Shown here: positions 1 through 10,764 of the stretch, piece after piece
How the letters are laid out: the number at the start of each line of letters is the position of its first letter
Position numbering within the stretch: position 1 is the first letter of the stretch
Assembly: GCF_029962835.1 (NCBI RefSeq)
Contig: NC_080574.1
Coordinates: 23,286,001-23,350,000, forward strand
Length of the DNA: 64,000 nt
Reading direction: 5' to 3'
Origin: Magnolia sinica
Lineage: Eukaryota; Streptophyta; Magnoliopsida; Magnoliales; Magnoliaceae
Made by a program: the position numbers and the translations under genes
Notes under the pieces: model-generated
Told to the model about the DNA's origin: nothing
Database searches by the model: none
What the model saw: only the letters and a program-made list of their open reading frames with translations

Positions 1-781
1 AATCAATGATCTTATGTATTGCATCACTCAAATAACCAACGAAATATTTTAAATTTTGACTCACAGACACAATGTTATTTACAGAATTTTAACATTCGAA
101 TCACAAGTCAAAATGACTTGAAATTTGAAAAAAAAAAATGTTATTAACTATATGATAAAAAAAGAAAAAAAAATCATATTAAAATTATTACTTTTACTAG
201 GGTTTTTATCGCTGCTAAGGGTGAAAAATCCTGCTGTCCAACAGTCGTTTCTATTGTTTACAGCCTAGTGCTTAAATGTTTATAATTTCTTTACAATTCG
301 AATCATCATAAAATTTTATGGAGTTGTCTAAGGGTATTTATATGACTAAAAAAAATATTCAGGAATTATTTTGAACGATAATTTTATCTGGTTTGATCAG
401 GGATACTAAACTGATCTAGATTTTCACTTTATAATGTTGAAATTTATTAGAAAATTAGAAATAATTTAACCATACCTTGAAATTTAGGGAAGACATTATC
501 CTATACTTGAAAAAAATTCTAGTGAGTTTGATATTTATTTATTTATTTATTTATTTCTTTTTTTTTTCTTTAAATATTTTTTTTTCCACCAAATATGGAC
601 TTATGATCCTATAAGAAGGAATTTTTAAAATTTAGTAGAGATTATGGTTTTTTTTTTTTTAATACTTAATATATTTTTTTCTTTAAATGAAGTACTTCAA
701 ATAAAAAAATATTTATTTAACCAAAGGTAATTATCAAAATGAAAAATTCTATTAACTCAAATCTATAGAAAGTCAGTATGG

Positions 782-1990
782 ACAAATTGATTTTCGGTTT
801 AATGACTGTTGTTTATATTACATTTTATTATACTATAAAATTTCAGATTATGTTAAAAATTTATATGGAGATCTTATTATAAGTTTACTGTCTCTATAAA
901 ATCTTAGCTCAAAATTCGAACTGTAAAAATTTTTAGAATTCCTGCAGTCAGTCCTGTCCAGAATTTGATAATTTATGACCAGCCCGTACTAATTCACTGG
1001 ATCAGTATATTTACTATAAGATTCAAATTTTATTATTATTTTTATCTTAATATAGACTTGTCTATCTTCGATCAGGCTTTTGAATCGCCTCAATCGGAGT
1101 AGTACTTTTATAGCTATGAATTTTATAAGTTGGGTAATTCTTGCTGCCCATTGCTGTCCAGCAGAATTTTGTGAATTAAAATATTTTTAAAATTCATTTT
1201 CATTATATTAATCCATCTTAATCTAAATTATATTCAAATAAAAGTATAGAGAATTTAAATTCTTATTTCTACGTTCAGCAAAAATTAATAGGAACTTAGT
1301 TTTTTTTTTTTTTTTTTGGCAGATTTAATTTCTTTTTAATGGATGTGGTCATAATCACTATTTAAATACTTAGGAACATCAAATTATATTTTATTTTTAT
1401 TTTAATTAATTAATTAATTATTTATTTATTTATTTTGGGATTCCATGACAAGTATACAGTCATTTTATAAAATTTTAGCTTAGTCAGCAATTCACATGAA
1501 TTTCTAAAATTCCCGCAGTATGACCTATCCAAAATTTGACGAATTTTTGACAAGTCTACACTAAGTCCCTAAATCAGTATAATGACCATCTGATTTCGAT
1601 TTTCTAATTATTTTTATTTTAATTTAAACTTGTCTATCATCGATCAGGATTTTGAATCGCATCGATCGGAGTTATACTTTTATAGTTATGAATGTTACAA
1701 GTTGTGGATGATTCATACTGTCCAACGCAACTTGTCGACTAAATATCTTTAAAATTTATATTTGATTCAGAATAACTCATTTCAATGTAAAACACATTTA
1801 ATTTGAGTGCAGGGAATCTAGATTTTTTTTTTCTTTATAATAAATTTTAATCCAAACTTTACAACCTACAATTAAGTTTTTTTTTTTTTTTTGAATCACC
1901 ACCATTAGAATTATATATATTTTTTTATAGTTACGATTTTTACAATCAGAGTCACTACTGTTGTCCATTTCTGTATAGCAGGATTTTGGA
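782..1990. repeat. Diverged direct repeats within the retrotransposon leader
   Basis: A module with the order 'cctgcagtc...tgtcca...gatcaggcttttgaatcgcc...tttatagctatgaatttta' at about 880-1180 recurs at about 1480-1760, an offset of roughly 570 bp. A shorter, weaker copy of its end is at 1888-1990. The copies are clearly related but diverged, so the duplication is old. Confidence 0.6.
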
Positions 1991-2279
1991 AATTTTAATG
2001 TTTTTAATAAAATTTTATGGTTCAAATAATATTAAATTACAATATAGGAAAACATCCTAACATTGTTTTATACATTCATTTTTTTAAAAAATAATATATC
2101 AATGAATATGGAACATTTATTTATTTATTATTAATTTTTTTCTACGTTTTTTTTTCCCTAATACACAATAGCTAAATAGGGAATCCTAAGTGTACAATTT
2201 CTAATTAAAGGGAATCTACCAATTATGTATGTATGTGGGATCATAACTTACAGGTCACACTAAATTTAGAACGAACATC

Positions 2280-2291
2280 GCTCTGATACCA
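2280..2291 (-). other. tRNA-iMet primer-binding site
   Basis: Plus-strand gctctgatacca is the exact complement of TGGTATCAGAGC, the 12-nt site that pairs with the 3' end of initiator-Met tRNA in plant LTR retrotransposons. It lies 3 bp from the end of an LTR-like block, which fixes the element's orientation as minus. Confidence 0.85.
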
Positions 2292-2294
2292 TTC

Positions 2295-4266
2295 TGTCAC
2301 GTCCCGAAATTCGAGTACAGAGTGTGCACCCTCAAACCCAAGTTTCGGCCCATGACACGTACACTGAGTGTACTAATTTCATTTAATTATACAATTATTC
2401 ATTTACCTACTAGCTCTACCGTAGATTTACATTCCATTCATACTCAACAATATCTCAAAAATAAGAAACGATCATTTATTCCAATAATTAATCATAAACA
2501 TAACTAAGGACCCTCTCAATTGGAATCTTATAAAATGAAATAAACATGTCCAACAACTTGAAAGAATTAATTTACAATCTCAGAAAATTAAATATAATTA
2601 AAGTAAAAATATCATGACTAGTCTAAGGCTGCAACTTCTTCTTTTGTCAAGTAGGGTCACGTGTCCCTTAAGTCCTTTTTGGCTTGACCACATATTCCTA
2701 TTTTTGAGCCACCGGCCCACCCTCATTCACATCTGTACGGTTTTTCCATCAATAAAAATATAAGCTGGCCATGCTTAGTGATATAACCCAGCATGGTTCA
2801 TAATCATATCAATTAAAATAATACAAAAATATGCGTACAATGATGTAAAATGGGGTATGAATGCATCAGATAGGGTGATCGTCCATCTACTTGGGTTGGA
2901 AGTCGTCAACCCGCATCCACCCATTGGGTAGGCTTCCACCTTTCGGTAGGCTTGGGCATAGCCCGCATCTGGTAACGCTCTACCAGGATTGACATTTTTT
3001 CTAGGGAGGGCCCCTAAGATCGACCATGTATTATGCAATGCAATGAATGAGGGATGATATGTAAATGCATATTTTTCATATTTTGCATAGTTGTCTCGAT
3101 TAAAATACTCACATATAAATTTATCGTACAATTATCATATCAAAATATTCAAACCAGTAAATCAATCAAACAATCACAATGATTTATTTTAATTTTAATG
3201 AATTATAAGACAAGTTGGGTTACTCACCCGAGTCTGGTAGTGTAGAATCCACAGGGTAATTATGTTGGTTTGAATTCAGAAATCCTATCAGTTATATCAA
3301 CAACATTATTATTCATATGTTTTTATTACATGGTGGGGCCCACCTCTGATTAACATCCTAGGTGGCCAGATCCAAAATAATCAAATAATTAAAATTTCTA
3401 TTCTAGTTTTTTCTCTTTTTTAAGATTATAAAATTGAATGATAATTACTTGATCGGGATGGTCCATCGGATGGTCAGTTCATTCAGATTCTTAAGGTATT
3501 ATCATGTTTTGCCTCTACACATTAGATGGATGGTGTGGATCTAACCACACATACACCGATGGCCCATCTCGACCTTCAACGCCAAGTGATACCAACACTT
3601 GTGCAAAAATCTAAGATTCCTTTATTAAACACTTTTAGATCTAACTAATGTGGCCTATCTGATTGTTAGATTGATCTAAAAATTATGGCCATTGTATATT
3701 TTGGTCTTAAGAATCATATGATCCGTACAGATCTATCTTAGCACAATCAAATTCCATCAATTTAATTTATTCCTAAAATATTACTAATTAGACCAAAATC
3801 ATAAAAACATCACTTTATTAAATTTGACTCTATATACCTATACAATAATTGTGTGGATGATCCACGCCATCTATTATATAGATCAAGAAGAAATTAACAA
3901 CATAATAAAAAGTTAAAAAGATCTAACGATTAGAACTTACCTGATCGAGCCTTCTTAGAATTTCTAACAATTAAAACTTACCCGATCAAGCCTTCTTAGA
4001 ATTTCCTCTTCCGTATCCCTTTTAAAGAAAATTCTCATAAGATAGGATGAGCACATCCTCCCTTATCCTGAATTTGAATTTTTTTATGATATTTAATAAA
4101 AAATTTATTATTACCACTTCAAGAATCAATCCCTAATCCTCTCTCTCAACTAAGAATTTCGCTACCAACTCAACTATTGACTTGTTTTTATTTTTTATTT
4201 AAAAATAAAATATTTAAATATTTAATTTAGTTTTTTAATAATGTACCAAAATTTAAGGCCGTTACA
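2295..4266 (-). repeat. 5' LTR of a gypsy-like retrotransposon
   Basis: Read on the minus strand, the block starts TGTAACGGCC at 4266 and ends CGGGACGTGACA at 2295, giving TG..CA ends over about 1.97 kb. The primer-binding site follows at once. LTR length and terminal sequence resemble large plant gypsy elements, which is a family-level inference. The small ORFs inside are judged fortuitous. The partner LTR is outside the window. Confidence 0.7.
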
Positions 4267-4887
4267 ATCACCTTATTGATCATCTTGCCACGAAGCCTCA
4301 TTTCGACTAAGTAACGAACAAAATGTCGAAGATTCGCCCTCCATTGGCTGTCTTATCACTAGGCTCATTTTTCAACCGAGCAATGAATAAACGCCCATAC
4401 CGCATATCGCAATTGACCCGCTACGAAGCTTCGTCTGTGATTGGGCAATGAACGGTTTGTCCCCCCCTTCTTCCCAAGTTGATCATAAGTGCTAGTACTG
4501 TAAAAATCATTAATATAATAATATTTCAGTTTTTGTTTTCTTTCTCTACTAAATTTATTGTTGAAATATGGTCGTTGTTACGTTGATATAAAAAACTTTG
4601 AACATGAATAAAAAAGAATCCATCAGGAAGGACTTACCATAACCCTTCTACAAATTGTCTAATCATAATTACAATCGGTGGTTAAGATGACGGCTTAATT
4701 CTATAATATGGTGTTAATCGGTTTATCTCAACATGGGGGCACCAACATTCATTCAAACATTGAGTCGTGTATGACTCTGGTATGCCAACATGTCCTAATC
4801 ACACACACAAATTGTACATAGGCCCTTGTTTACACATATAATTGTGTTTGAATGAATTGTCCAAATGGGACGCTGAATGCTCACTTG
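4267..4887. other. Unassigned intergenic DNA
   Basis: No gene, RNA or terminal-repeat structure recognised. It begins at the retrotransposon edge, so its first five bases (atcac) should be one copy of that element's target-site duplication. Confidence 0.4.
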
Positions 4888-5232
4888 TGCACCAGTTCTC
4901 ACGAGAATTCATGAGAACTATTTGAGAACTCATCTGTCATTATATGAGTGTAAAATTTAAACTGGCCATGTGATCCAGCACCCCATGAAACCCCTAAGGC
5001 CCAACTTTTACGCTGATCCAATATTTTAGTGGGCAATGACAAATTGAAAGAGTTTCCTCCCTTGACTTGCCTCTCTTTTGCCATGGTCCACCAAAGTTTG
5101 GAATCATAGTAAAAGTTGGGCCCTATAGGCTTGATGGAATACTACATCATGTGAATGGTTTAGATTTTGGGCTCATATTAGGGAAAATGAGTTCTAAGAA
5201 AGTTCTCACAAGTTATTGTGAGAACTAGTGTC
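4888..5232. mobile_element. Inverted-repeat MITE with AGTTCTCAC ends
   Basis: The left arm (4888-4935) carries agttctcacgagaattc and agaactca. The right arm (5185-5232) carries the reverse complement order ending gtgagaactagtg. The arms bracket about 250 bp of non-coding DNA. No clean target duplication was found, so the superfamily is not assigned. Confidence 0.6.
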
Positions 5233-5250
5233 CAAATTAACATTCCTTCG

Positions 5251-5694
5251 TAGGGTTATCAATGGGCTGAGTAAGCCCGACAGGCCTTTGGGCTTAGCAT
5301 GTATTAGGCTGGATTTGGGGTGGTGCATCAGGCCTGATGTTCGAGCTCAGGCTAAAATCAGGAGCCCGATTGTAAATCGTTCCAGACTTGGGCTTAGCAC
5401 CCTAAAAGCCCATAAACTCAGCCCAGTCTGATAGGACTTTTCTAAACCTAAATTTCCCCCATTTCTTTTATTCTCTCCCTCTCCGTCACATGCGGCACAC
5501 CAAAATATCATATATCCACCGAGATATTCAGGGCTCGTGCTCGGGTGAACTTTGGTCAGGCTTTGCGTAGATGTTCCGGGCTGAACTATTTCAACCTGTC
5601 ATGGCCCGGGCTGGATTTGGGATTAGGTTCAGACTTGTAGGGCGGGCTTGGAACAGACTCGGCCCAACCCTAGCCCATCCCATTGACAGCCCTA
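5251..5694. mobile_element. hAT-like MITE, TAGGG ends with GGGCT-type subterminal repeats
   Basis: The element starts tagggttatcaatgggc and ends as the near reverse complement, cccattgacagcccta. It is flanked by ttccttcg (5243-5250) and ttcctcca (5695-5702), an 8-bp duplication matching at 6 of 8. It is rich in ggcttgggc/gcccgag motifs. The same group recurs at 11964, 39983 and 53888. Confidence 0.75.
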
Positions 5695-5702
5695 TTCCTC
5701 CA

Positions 5703-6526
5703 TGAAAGTTTGGATGTTATCCAACGGGGGTACCATAACTTATGGTCTAACGCAATGAACCAAAGGCCTTCTCCCTTTCCTCTCCAACCGATGGACTTAG
5801 AGCCTTCTCCACATTGGACGTAGATTGCCAGACCCGCCGTGCACAGGAAGATCTTGTAGTGGGAGGAAGATGCGTGGGGTCACAGACATTCCCATCACAA
5901 ATTCACTCCGTTCATCAATTTTTCAAAGCAGAAATAGGTCAGGATTCTAAGAATAAGGAACATCTAAAACTCACGTGTCACACACCACATAAAGCAGTAG
6001 AGTTTGAACGCAGATCATTGGAGCTTTGTGGTGCCACAGAAGTTTTGTATCCTCCTGTTTATATGAGTCCTAATAACCCTAGCAACGGTTTGGATAGCAT
6101 ATAATATAAACATTATGGTTAGCTCCAGTAAGTTTTCAACGGTGAACGTTTCGTTCCCACTGTTTCATGTGGTGTGGCCCATATGAGTTTTGGATCTGCC
6201 TTAGTTTTAGTATTTTGTCTTATTGACGTCTTGTAAAACTGATGGACGGAGTGGATTTGTGACTGGAATCTCTGTAGGCCCCACACAGCTTCCGACTACA
6301 GGAACTTCCTCCACCCCGGGGCTCTGGCAATCCGCGTACACTCGACGCTGCCTTCTCCGCTCGCCTAGCTAGTAGCGCGGGTGTACCCTGGAACGAGGGA
6401 TTGCTAGGCACGTGCCCTAGGACCCACCTGCGTGCATGATCCCATCCGCACAGCAGGTGGGCTGATCTTTAAGGATATTTTAGCCAATAAATGGAGGGAC
6501 CCATTCTGCTGATAAGTGTGGCGTGT
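5703..6526. other. Intergenic DNA with a Mutator-like MITE fragment
   Basis: About 6130-6300 matches one arm of the MITE family at 6527-7099 (phrases such as 'tggtgtggcccatatgagttttggatctgcc' shortened, 'gatggacggagtgga'). The rest is unassigned. An ORF of 96 codons at 5814-6104 has no recognisable motif and is not called. Confidence 0.45.
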
Positions 6527-7099
6527 GGAAACGGATTGGCTACTCCCCCTGCCACCAGCCCCGTCGCTAGTGGTCGGTGCTCTGTGGGCCCCACCGTGAT
6601 GTATGTGTTTCTTCCATTCCGTTCATCAATTTTTAAAGATCATTTTAAGGCTTCTTATTAAAAATTAGAGAGATATAAATATCAGCTGGACCACACCACA
6701 GGAAAACAATATTGATTGGATATCCACAATTAAAATTCTCAATATTGATTGGATATCCACAATTAAAATTCTCCTAATGTCCACTGTGCTGTTTATTTGA
6801 CATCTAATCTGTTGATTAGGTCATACATGCCCAGATGAAGGGAAAAAAACAAAAATCAGCTTGATCCAAAATTTTTATGGCCCCCATAAGGTTTCTAATG
6901 GTCGACACTCATTCAACACTGTTTCCTGTAATGTGGTCCTCTTGGGGATTTGGAGATACCTCATTTTTGGTCCCATACCATAAAATGGTCTGGAAAAATA
7001 CATGGACGGCATGGATGAAACACATACATCATGGTGGGGCCCACAGACCACCAACCATCAGCCATTGGCTGGTGGCAGGGGAGTAGCCAATCCGTTTCC
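6527..7099. mobile_element. Mutator-like MITE with long terminal inverted repeats
   Basis: The left end ggaaacggattggctactcc is the reverse complement of the right end, and the arms continue for over 100 bp through GTGGGGCCCAC and a 'catacatcatgg' block. Flanks gtggcgtgt and gtggagttg agree at 6 of 9, suggesting an eroded 9-bp Mutator-type duplication. The interior has a perfect 33-bp tandem duplication (6707-6739 and 6740-6772). Confidence 0.7.
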
Positions 7100-8528
7100 G
7101 TGGAGTTGCATGACACGTGTGCTGGGACCCATCTCTAAGCCGCACATAGGTGGGCCAGCCTTTAAGGATTGCTCTGCTCCAGGAAATGAAGGGAAGCCAC
7201 GATTCACTACTCCCCCATCCGTCCATTTGTTTTGCAAACTATGAACTATCCAATGGGTGGGCCACCCTGATCCTTGCGCCTGACCGTCTTGATAGTGGGA
7301 CCTACTGGAGGGACGGATTCGATCTCGCGTCTTGTGTCACGCTCATGAGTTCTTTCGCTATGGACGCGTGTTCGGTCGGACCTACATAATCTCTTTTGAG
7401 GACGAGACGCCGCCGATAGTTCGCTCCCTCGTTTTGGATAGTGGTGACTCGTCCTCGTCGAATGGGCCATTTATTCGCAGTTATCCAAATTCAGATCGTT
7501 GCTGTCATCGGCTAAGCATCTTGCCAGGTCCAGGTGTGCGTATAGGAGACATCACGTGTCAACCAAGTCATGAGCTAGCATTGAGCAGCGGGCATATCAT
7601 CCATACCGTTCGTTAGATGGGTCCACGGTACCACAGCTAGCCCTAGCCATACATTCTCTGTCGCCAACATGTCGCTTGTGTAGGAAATCAGAGCCGTGAA
7701 AAGGCACAGCTATGAAGATCACCTGTGCAGGAAACATTGGGCATACACCGCACCCGTGAAGCAGCAACAATGAGGCATTAATGCAGCCTTTAAAGAGCTA
7801 CTAATAGTGGCGACGGGCACTCAATCCCTGCTATATAGTCTACTTGAGCTTTGGTCTATTCATTCTTGGGCTCATATGGTAGAATGATCAGAGAAAATGG
7901 ATGAACTGTGTGGATAAAACCCACACATCACGGTGGGCCCAACAGAGCCCCTACTAAATCGATGCATATTTCTATTTTGAGAGTAACAATGTTAGGAGCC
8001 ATGATTTGCACGGCTTATTTTGAGATTAATATATGTGCATGTACAAATCTTTTAATGCACTAGCCATCACAATTTTACCGAAGTTTTTTTTGTTTTGAAT
8101 GAAAATGAAGGATTTCCCATCACACGACACACAACTTCAATCAAATCACTTAAGCGCCTTGTCCCTTACATGTGCTGGATAAGCTAAATTGCTAACAGTT
8201 AAGAATATATATATAAAAATTGCGAATTGGTGCGTAGCCGAGCATACCTCTATGTATATATTATAGGGAGGCAACTTCATACTCAGCCTAGCAATACAAC
8301 CACATAGCAGTAGTTATTCCTATCTCAACGGGCAATATTCAGAAAAAACAACCATCATGGACAAAGTATCCTGTTGCATATAAAAAAGAAATAAGTTACT
8401 TAAGTTATAGTACTTATGCCTTAACATTCATGGGCAACATAAGCATGTATAGGACAAACACATGCTGGTTTTTATTTTCATTTTAATGACAATTTCAAAC
8501 ATGTGATAGAAGGGTTTGGTCTTGCTTA
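7100..8528. other. Unassigned intergenic DNA
   Basis: 7240-7800 is GC-richer and has overlapping ORFs in several frames (for example 7332-7616) without recognisable domains. 7845-7965 is another fragment of the GTGGGCCCA-type Mutator-like MITE family. No terminal repeats, RNA genes or host exons recognised elsewhere. Confidence 0.4.
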
Positions 8529-8721
8529 GTGCTCATTCGGATAGTAAGCTGCTTAAGTATGTTTTGTAAATAATGTACTTATCAACTTCTATTTTCATTG
8601 GTCTTTTTACTGCCTCTCTTAGCAACTTATGAAAAGTAAAAAAAAGAAGAAGTGATTAGGTACTTATATCTATTGTTGTAAGTAGAAAAAAGAACTTATT
8701 TGATGGTATCCAAATGATCCC
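8529..8721. mobile_element. Tourist-like (PIF/Harbinger-type) MITE
   Basis: It is flanked by TTA at 8526-8528 and 8722-8724, the 3-bp duplication typical of PIF/Harbinger elements. The ends gtgctcattcggat and (reverse complement) gggatcatttggat are imperfect inverted repeats. The body is AT-rich and non-coding. Confidence 0.55.
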
Positions 8722-9140
8722 TTAATGTCACGAGGTTCTTTAAATGTTGCTTATACAGGCTATAGAACACTTGAGTGTGGACGCTTGTGCGAACTAGACC
8801 ATGAACAAGGCTATGCCAATGCTTATCAAATATCAAAACCACGATGTAATGACCCAAATCGAAAACCAAGCAAGTTTTGCGATTGCAATAATTCTACTAT
8901 GCCACGATGGGCTCGCTAGGCTAATGGTTAGTTAATAGAGTTAAATGTGTTAAGTTAGACCAAGGTATGATTAAGGACTCATTGACCGGGACCAACTCAT
9001 CCGATTTCAAGTTGAATTAGGACTTACCTGAGTTGAGAGTGAATTGGCCCAACTCAGCCAGTTAAGGGTGACTCGTTGTGTCAAATCAAGTCGGATCTCA
9101 CTTGAGTCCGAGTCGATTCGGATGACTTGCACGAGTATTA
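8722..9140. other. Unassigned DNA with GACTCGAGT-like motifs
   Basis: 8950-9130 is dense in actcg/gagtc words like the subterminal parts of the hAT group at 19666 and 58214, so it may be a decayed half of such an element. No paired end was found. Confidence 0.35.
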
Positions 9141-9728
9141 AGGCCTATTTGGGAGTGTGGATTTGGAACCCTAGAGTGTGAATCAACTTTAATTCAAAAG
9201 TACCTATGTATATGCTTAATATATTTACAGGGGTTTGACTTTAATTACTAAATCAACTTTAATATATCTAATTCAAAAGTACCTATGTATATGCATAATA
9301 TATTTACAAGGGTTTGACTTTAATTATTAAATCAACTTTAATATATCTAATTAGTGAGATATGTAAATTTTTACATAATGGTTGTGATAAGCTCGTTGAA
9401 ATATATGCTTTGCCCAAAAAGGATGAAATTCCAAGTCTTGGATGGGCCACAGGTACAAGATTATATTTGAGTGACTAACCCACAATTTTTAATTATTGAT
9501 TTATATAGACAATGTTTGGAAGGTGCTGATTTATATGGACAATGTTCAGATGGTACTGATCATCATTAGTGGGTCATGTGCCCAATAAAATGATAGTGTA
9601 TAGTGACACATATATTACACCTGCAACCATTGAAATGATTTCAGGTGTAATCGAAGCTCCTCTGTCAAACAACTAAGGAATTTAAAACCCCCTCAAATAC
9701 ACTCCAATTTATGGTGCCAAACGACCCT
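9141..9728. mobile_element. Tourist-like MITE with internal 79-bp duplication
   Basis: TTA at 9138-9140 and 9729-9731 flanks ends aggcctatttgg and ccaaacgaccct. The interior carries a 79-bp tandem duplication starting at 9192 and 9271 (attcaaaagtacctatgtat...). The block around 9320-9400 is shared, in inverse orientation, with the element at 12811 and, in part, with 21993-22646, so this is a family with several copies here. Confidence 0.7.
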
Positions 9729-9873
9729 TTAAAACCATGACCGGTGAACTAAATGGTCTTTAGGTGAACTCAAGATCGTCAACCAAGCCCGCGTTTTTGT
9801 TGTGGGACTGAAAATCAGACCCGGCTCCGGCTCACATTCCTCATAAAAGCAAACCGGGTGGTCCATTAAAACC

Positions 9874-10415
9874 GCGGGTGTGGATTAGGTACTACCCCCG
9901 CCTGTTCGGAGCTCGGGACTGGCGGAGGCTCTGACGGCCACTGAGGGGCAACGGTGATGTTTGAATTCTATCCACACCGTCCATTCATTTTTTTCATATC
10001 ATTTTAGATTATTGGACCAAAAATAAAACTGATCAAAGGCACGAATAGACCTAACCACATGAAGCAGCGGTGCTAAGGAAGCCCACCATTGAAACCTTCT
10101 TAGGGTCCTCCGTGTTTTTATTATTTGCCATAGAACCTGTTGATACGGTCATATACACCTGGGTGAATTGAGAAAACAAATATCACCTTGATCCAAAACT
10201 TCCGTCGTCTCTAAGAAATTTTCAACGGTGGGAATTTAATCACAACGGTGTGGTCCATTTGAGTATTTGATATTCTCTATTTTTCGGTTTATAATTTAAA
10301 ATTATATATAAAAATGAATGGACGGTGCGGATAGAATTCAAACATGAGGGTGGCCCCTCAGAGCCTCCGCCTGTCCCGAGCTCCGAACAGGCGGGGGTAG
10401 TACCTAGTCCGCGCC
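9874..10415. mobile_element. Long-TIR Mutator-like MITE in the SART3 promoter
   Basis: Arms of about 110 bp (9874-9985 and 10305-10415) are near-perfect inverted repeats; key shared words are ggtactacccccgcctgttc and ggagctcggga. The interior belongs to the same broad family as 6527-7099 ('aaaacttccg...', 'caacggtggg'). The right end is about 150 bp from the SART3 start codon. A 9-bp duplication is not clear. Confidence 0.8.
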
Positions 10416-10500
10416 CAAAAACCCCCCCCCCCCCCCCCCCCCCCCCCTAACAAGCGAGAAAGCAGAAAAAAGAGAAACCCTCGCACGTGTTCCCGCGCGC

Positions 10501-10538
<38 letters not shown>

Positions 10539-10566
10539 AACGAGCTCTAGCGGCGAAGAAGCTTCA
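10416..10566 (+). promoter_or_regulatory. SART3 proximal promoter and 5' UTR
   Basis: The stretch holds a C homopolymer (about 10422-10447) and a GA/AG dinucleotide tract (about 10505-10536), then the start context gcttcaATGGcg. GA/CT tracts are common in plant 5' leaders. No TATA box was seen at a sensible distance. The transcription start cannot be placed from sequence alone; it may lie within the MITE just upstream. Confidence 0.5.
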
Positions 10567-10764
10567 ATGGCGGAAGCCGTAGAAATGGAGGTGGAAACCC
10601 TAGACGGTGCAAACAACGGAGGTGACGCTGAGCAAGCAACGCAAAACCCTAGTTCTTCTTCATCTGGATCCGACTCGGAAGAGGATGAAGACGAAGAGCT
10701 GAAGCTGGAAACCATAGAGAAAGAGCTCGCAGAGAACCCGCTGAGCTACGATGCTCATGTTCAG
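10567..10764 (+). CDS. SART3: SART3 exon 1 (residues 1-66)
   Basis: Encodes the acidic, Ser-rich N-terminus and the start of the first HAT repeat (LSYDAHVQ). The donor is CAG|GTAATA, phase 0. Two telo-box-like AAACCCTA words occur at 10595 and 10644. A longer minus-strand ORF over this exon is a shadow. Confidence 0.92.

Larger units (their letters stand above)
1..2294 (-). mobile_element. Internal leader of a minus-strand LTR retrotransposon (partial)
   Basis: This very AT-rich stretch lies directly downstream, on the minus strand, of a primer-binding site at 2280-2291 and the LTR at 2295-4266. It should therefore be the untranslated leader or gag-proximal part of that element, whose remainder lies left of the window. 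No coding similarity is visible; the small ORFs are low-complexity. It contains diverged direct copies of one module (see 782-1990). Confidence 0.5.

Noticed and set aside
5814..6104. ORF of 96 codons in the intergenic region
   Set aside because: No recognisable domain, repeats of MITE-type sequence on both sides, no splice or promoter context.
7332..7616. ORF of 94 codons with overlapping ORFs on both strands
   Set aside because: GC-rich stretch open in several frames; nothing family-like in any of them.
10404..10715. Minus-strand ORF of 103 codons over SART3 exon 1
   Set aside because: It is the Ser-rich antisense shadow of the acidic N-terminus plus the GA and C tracts; no independent features.
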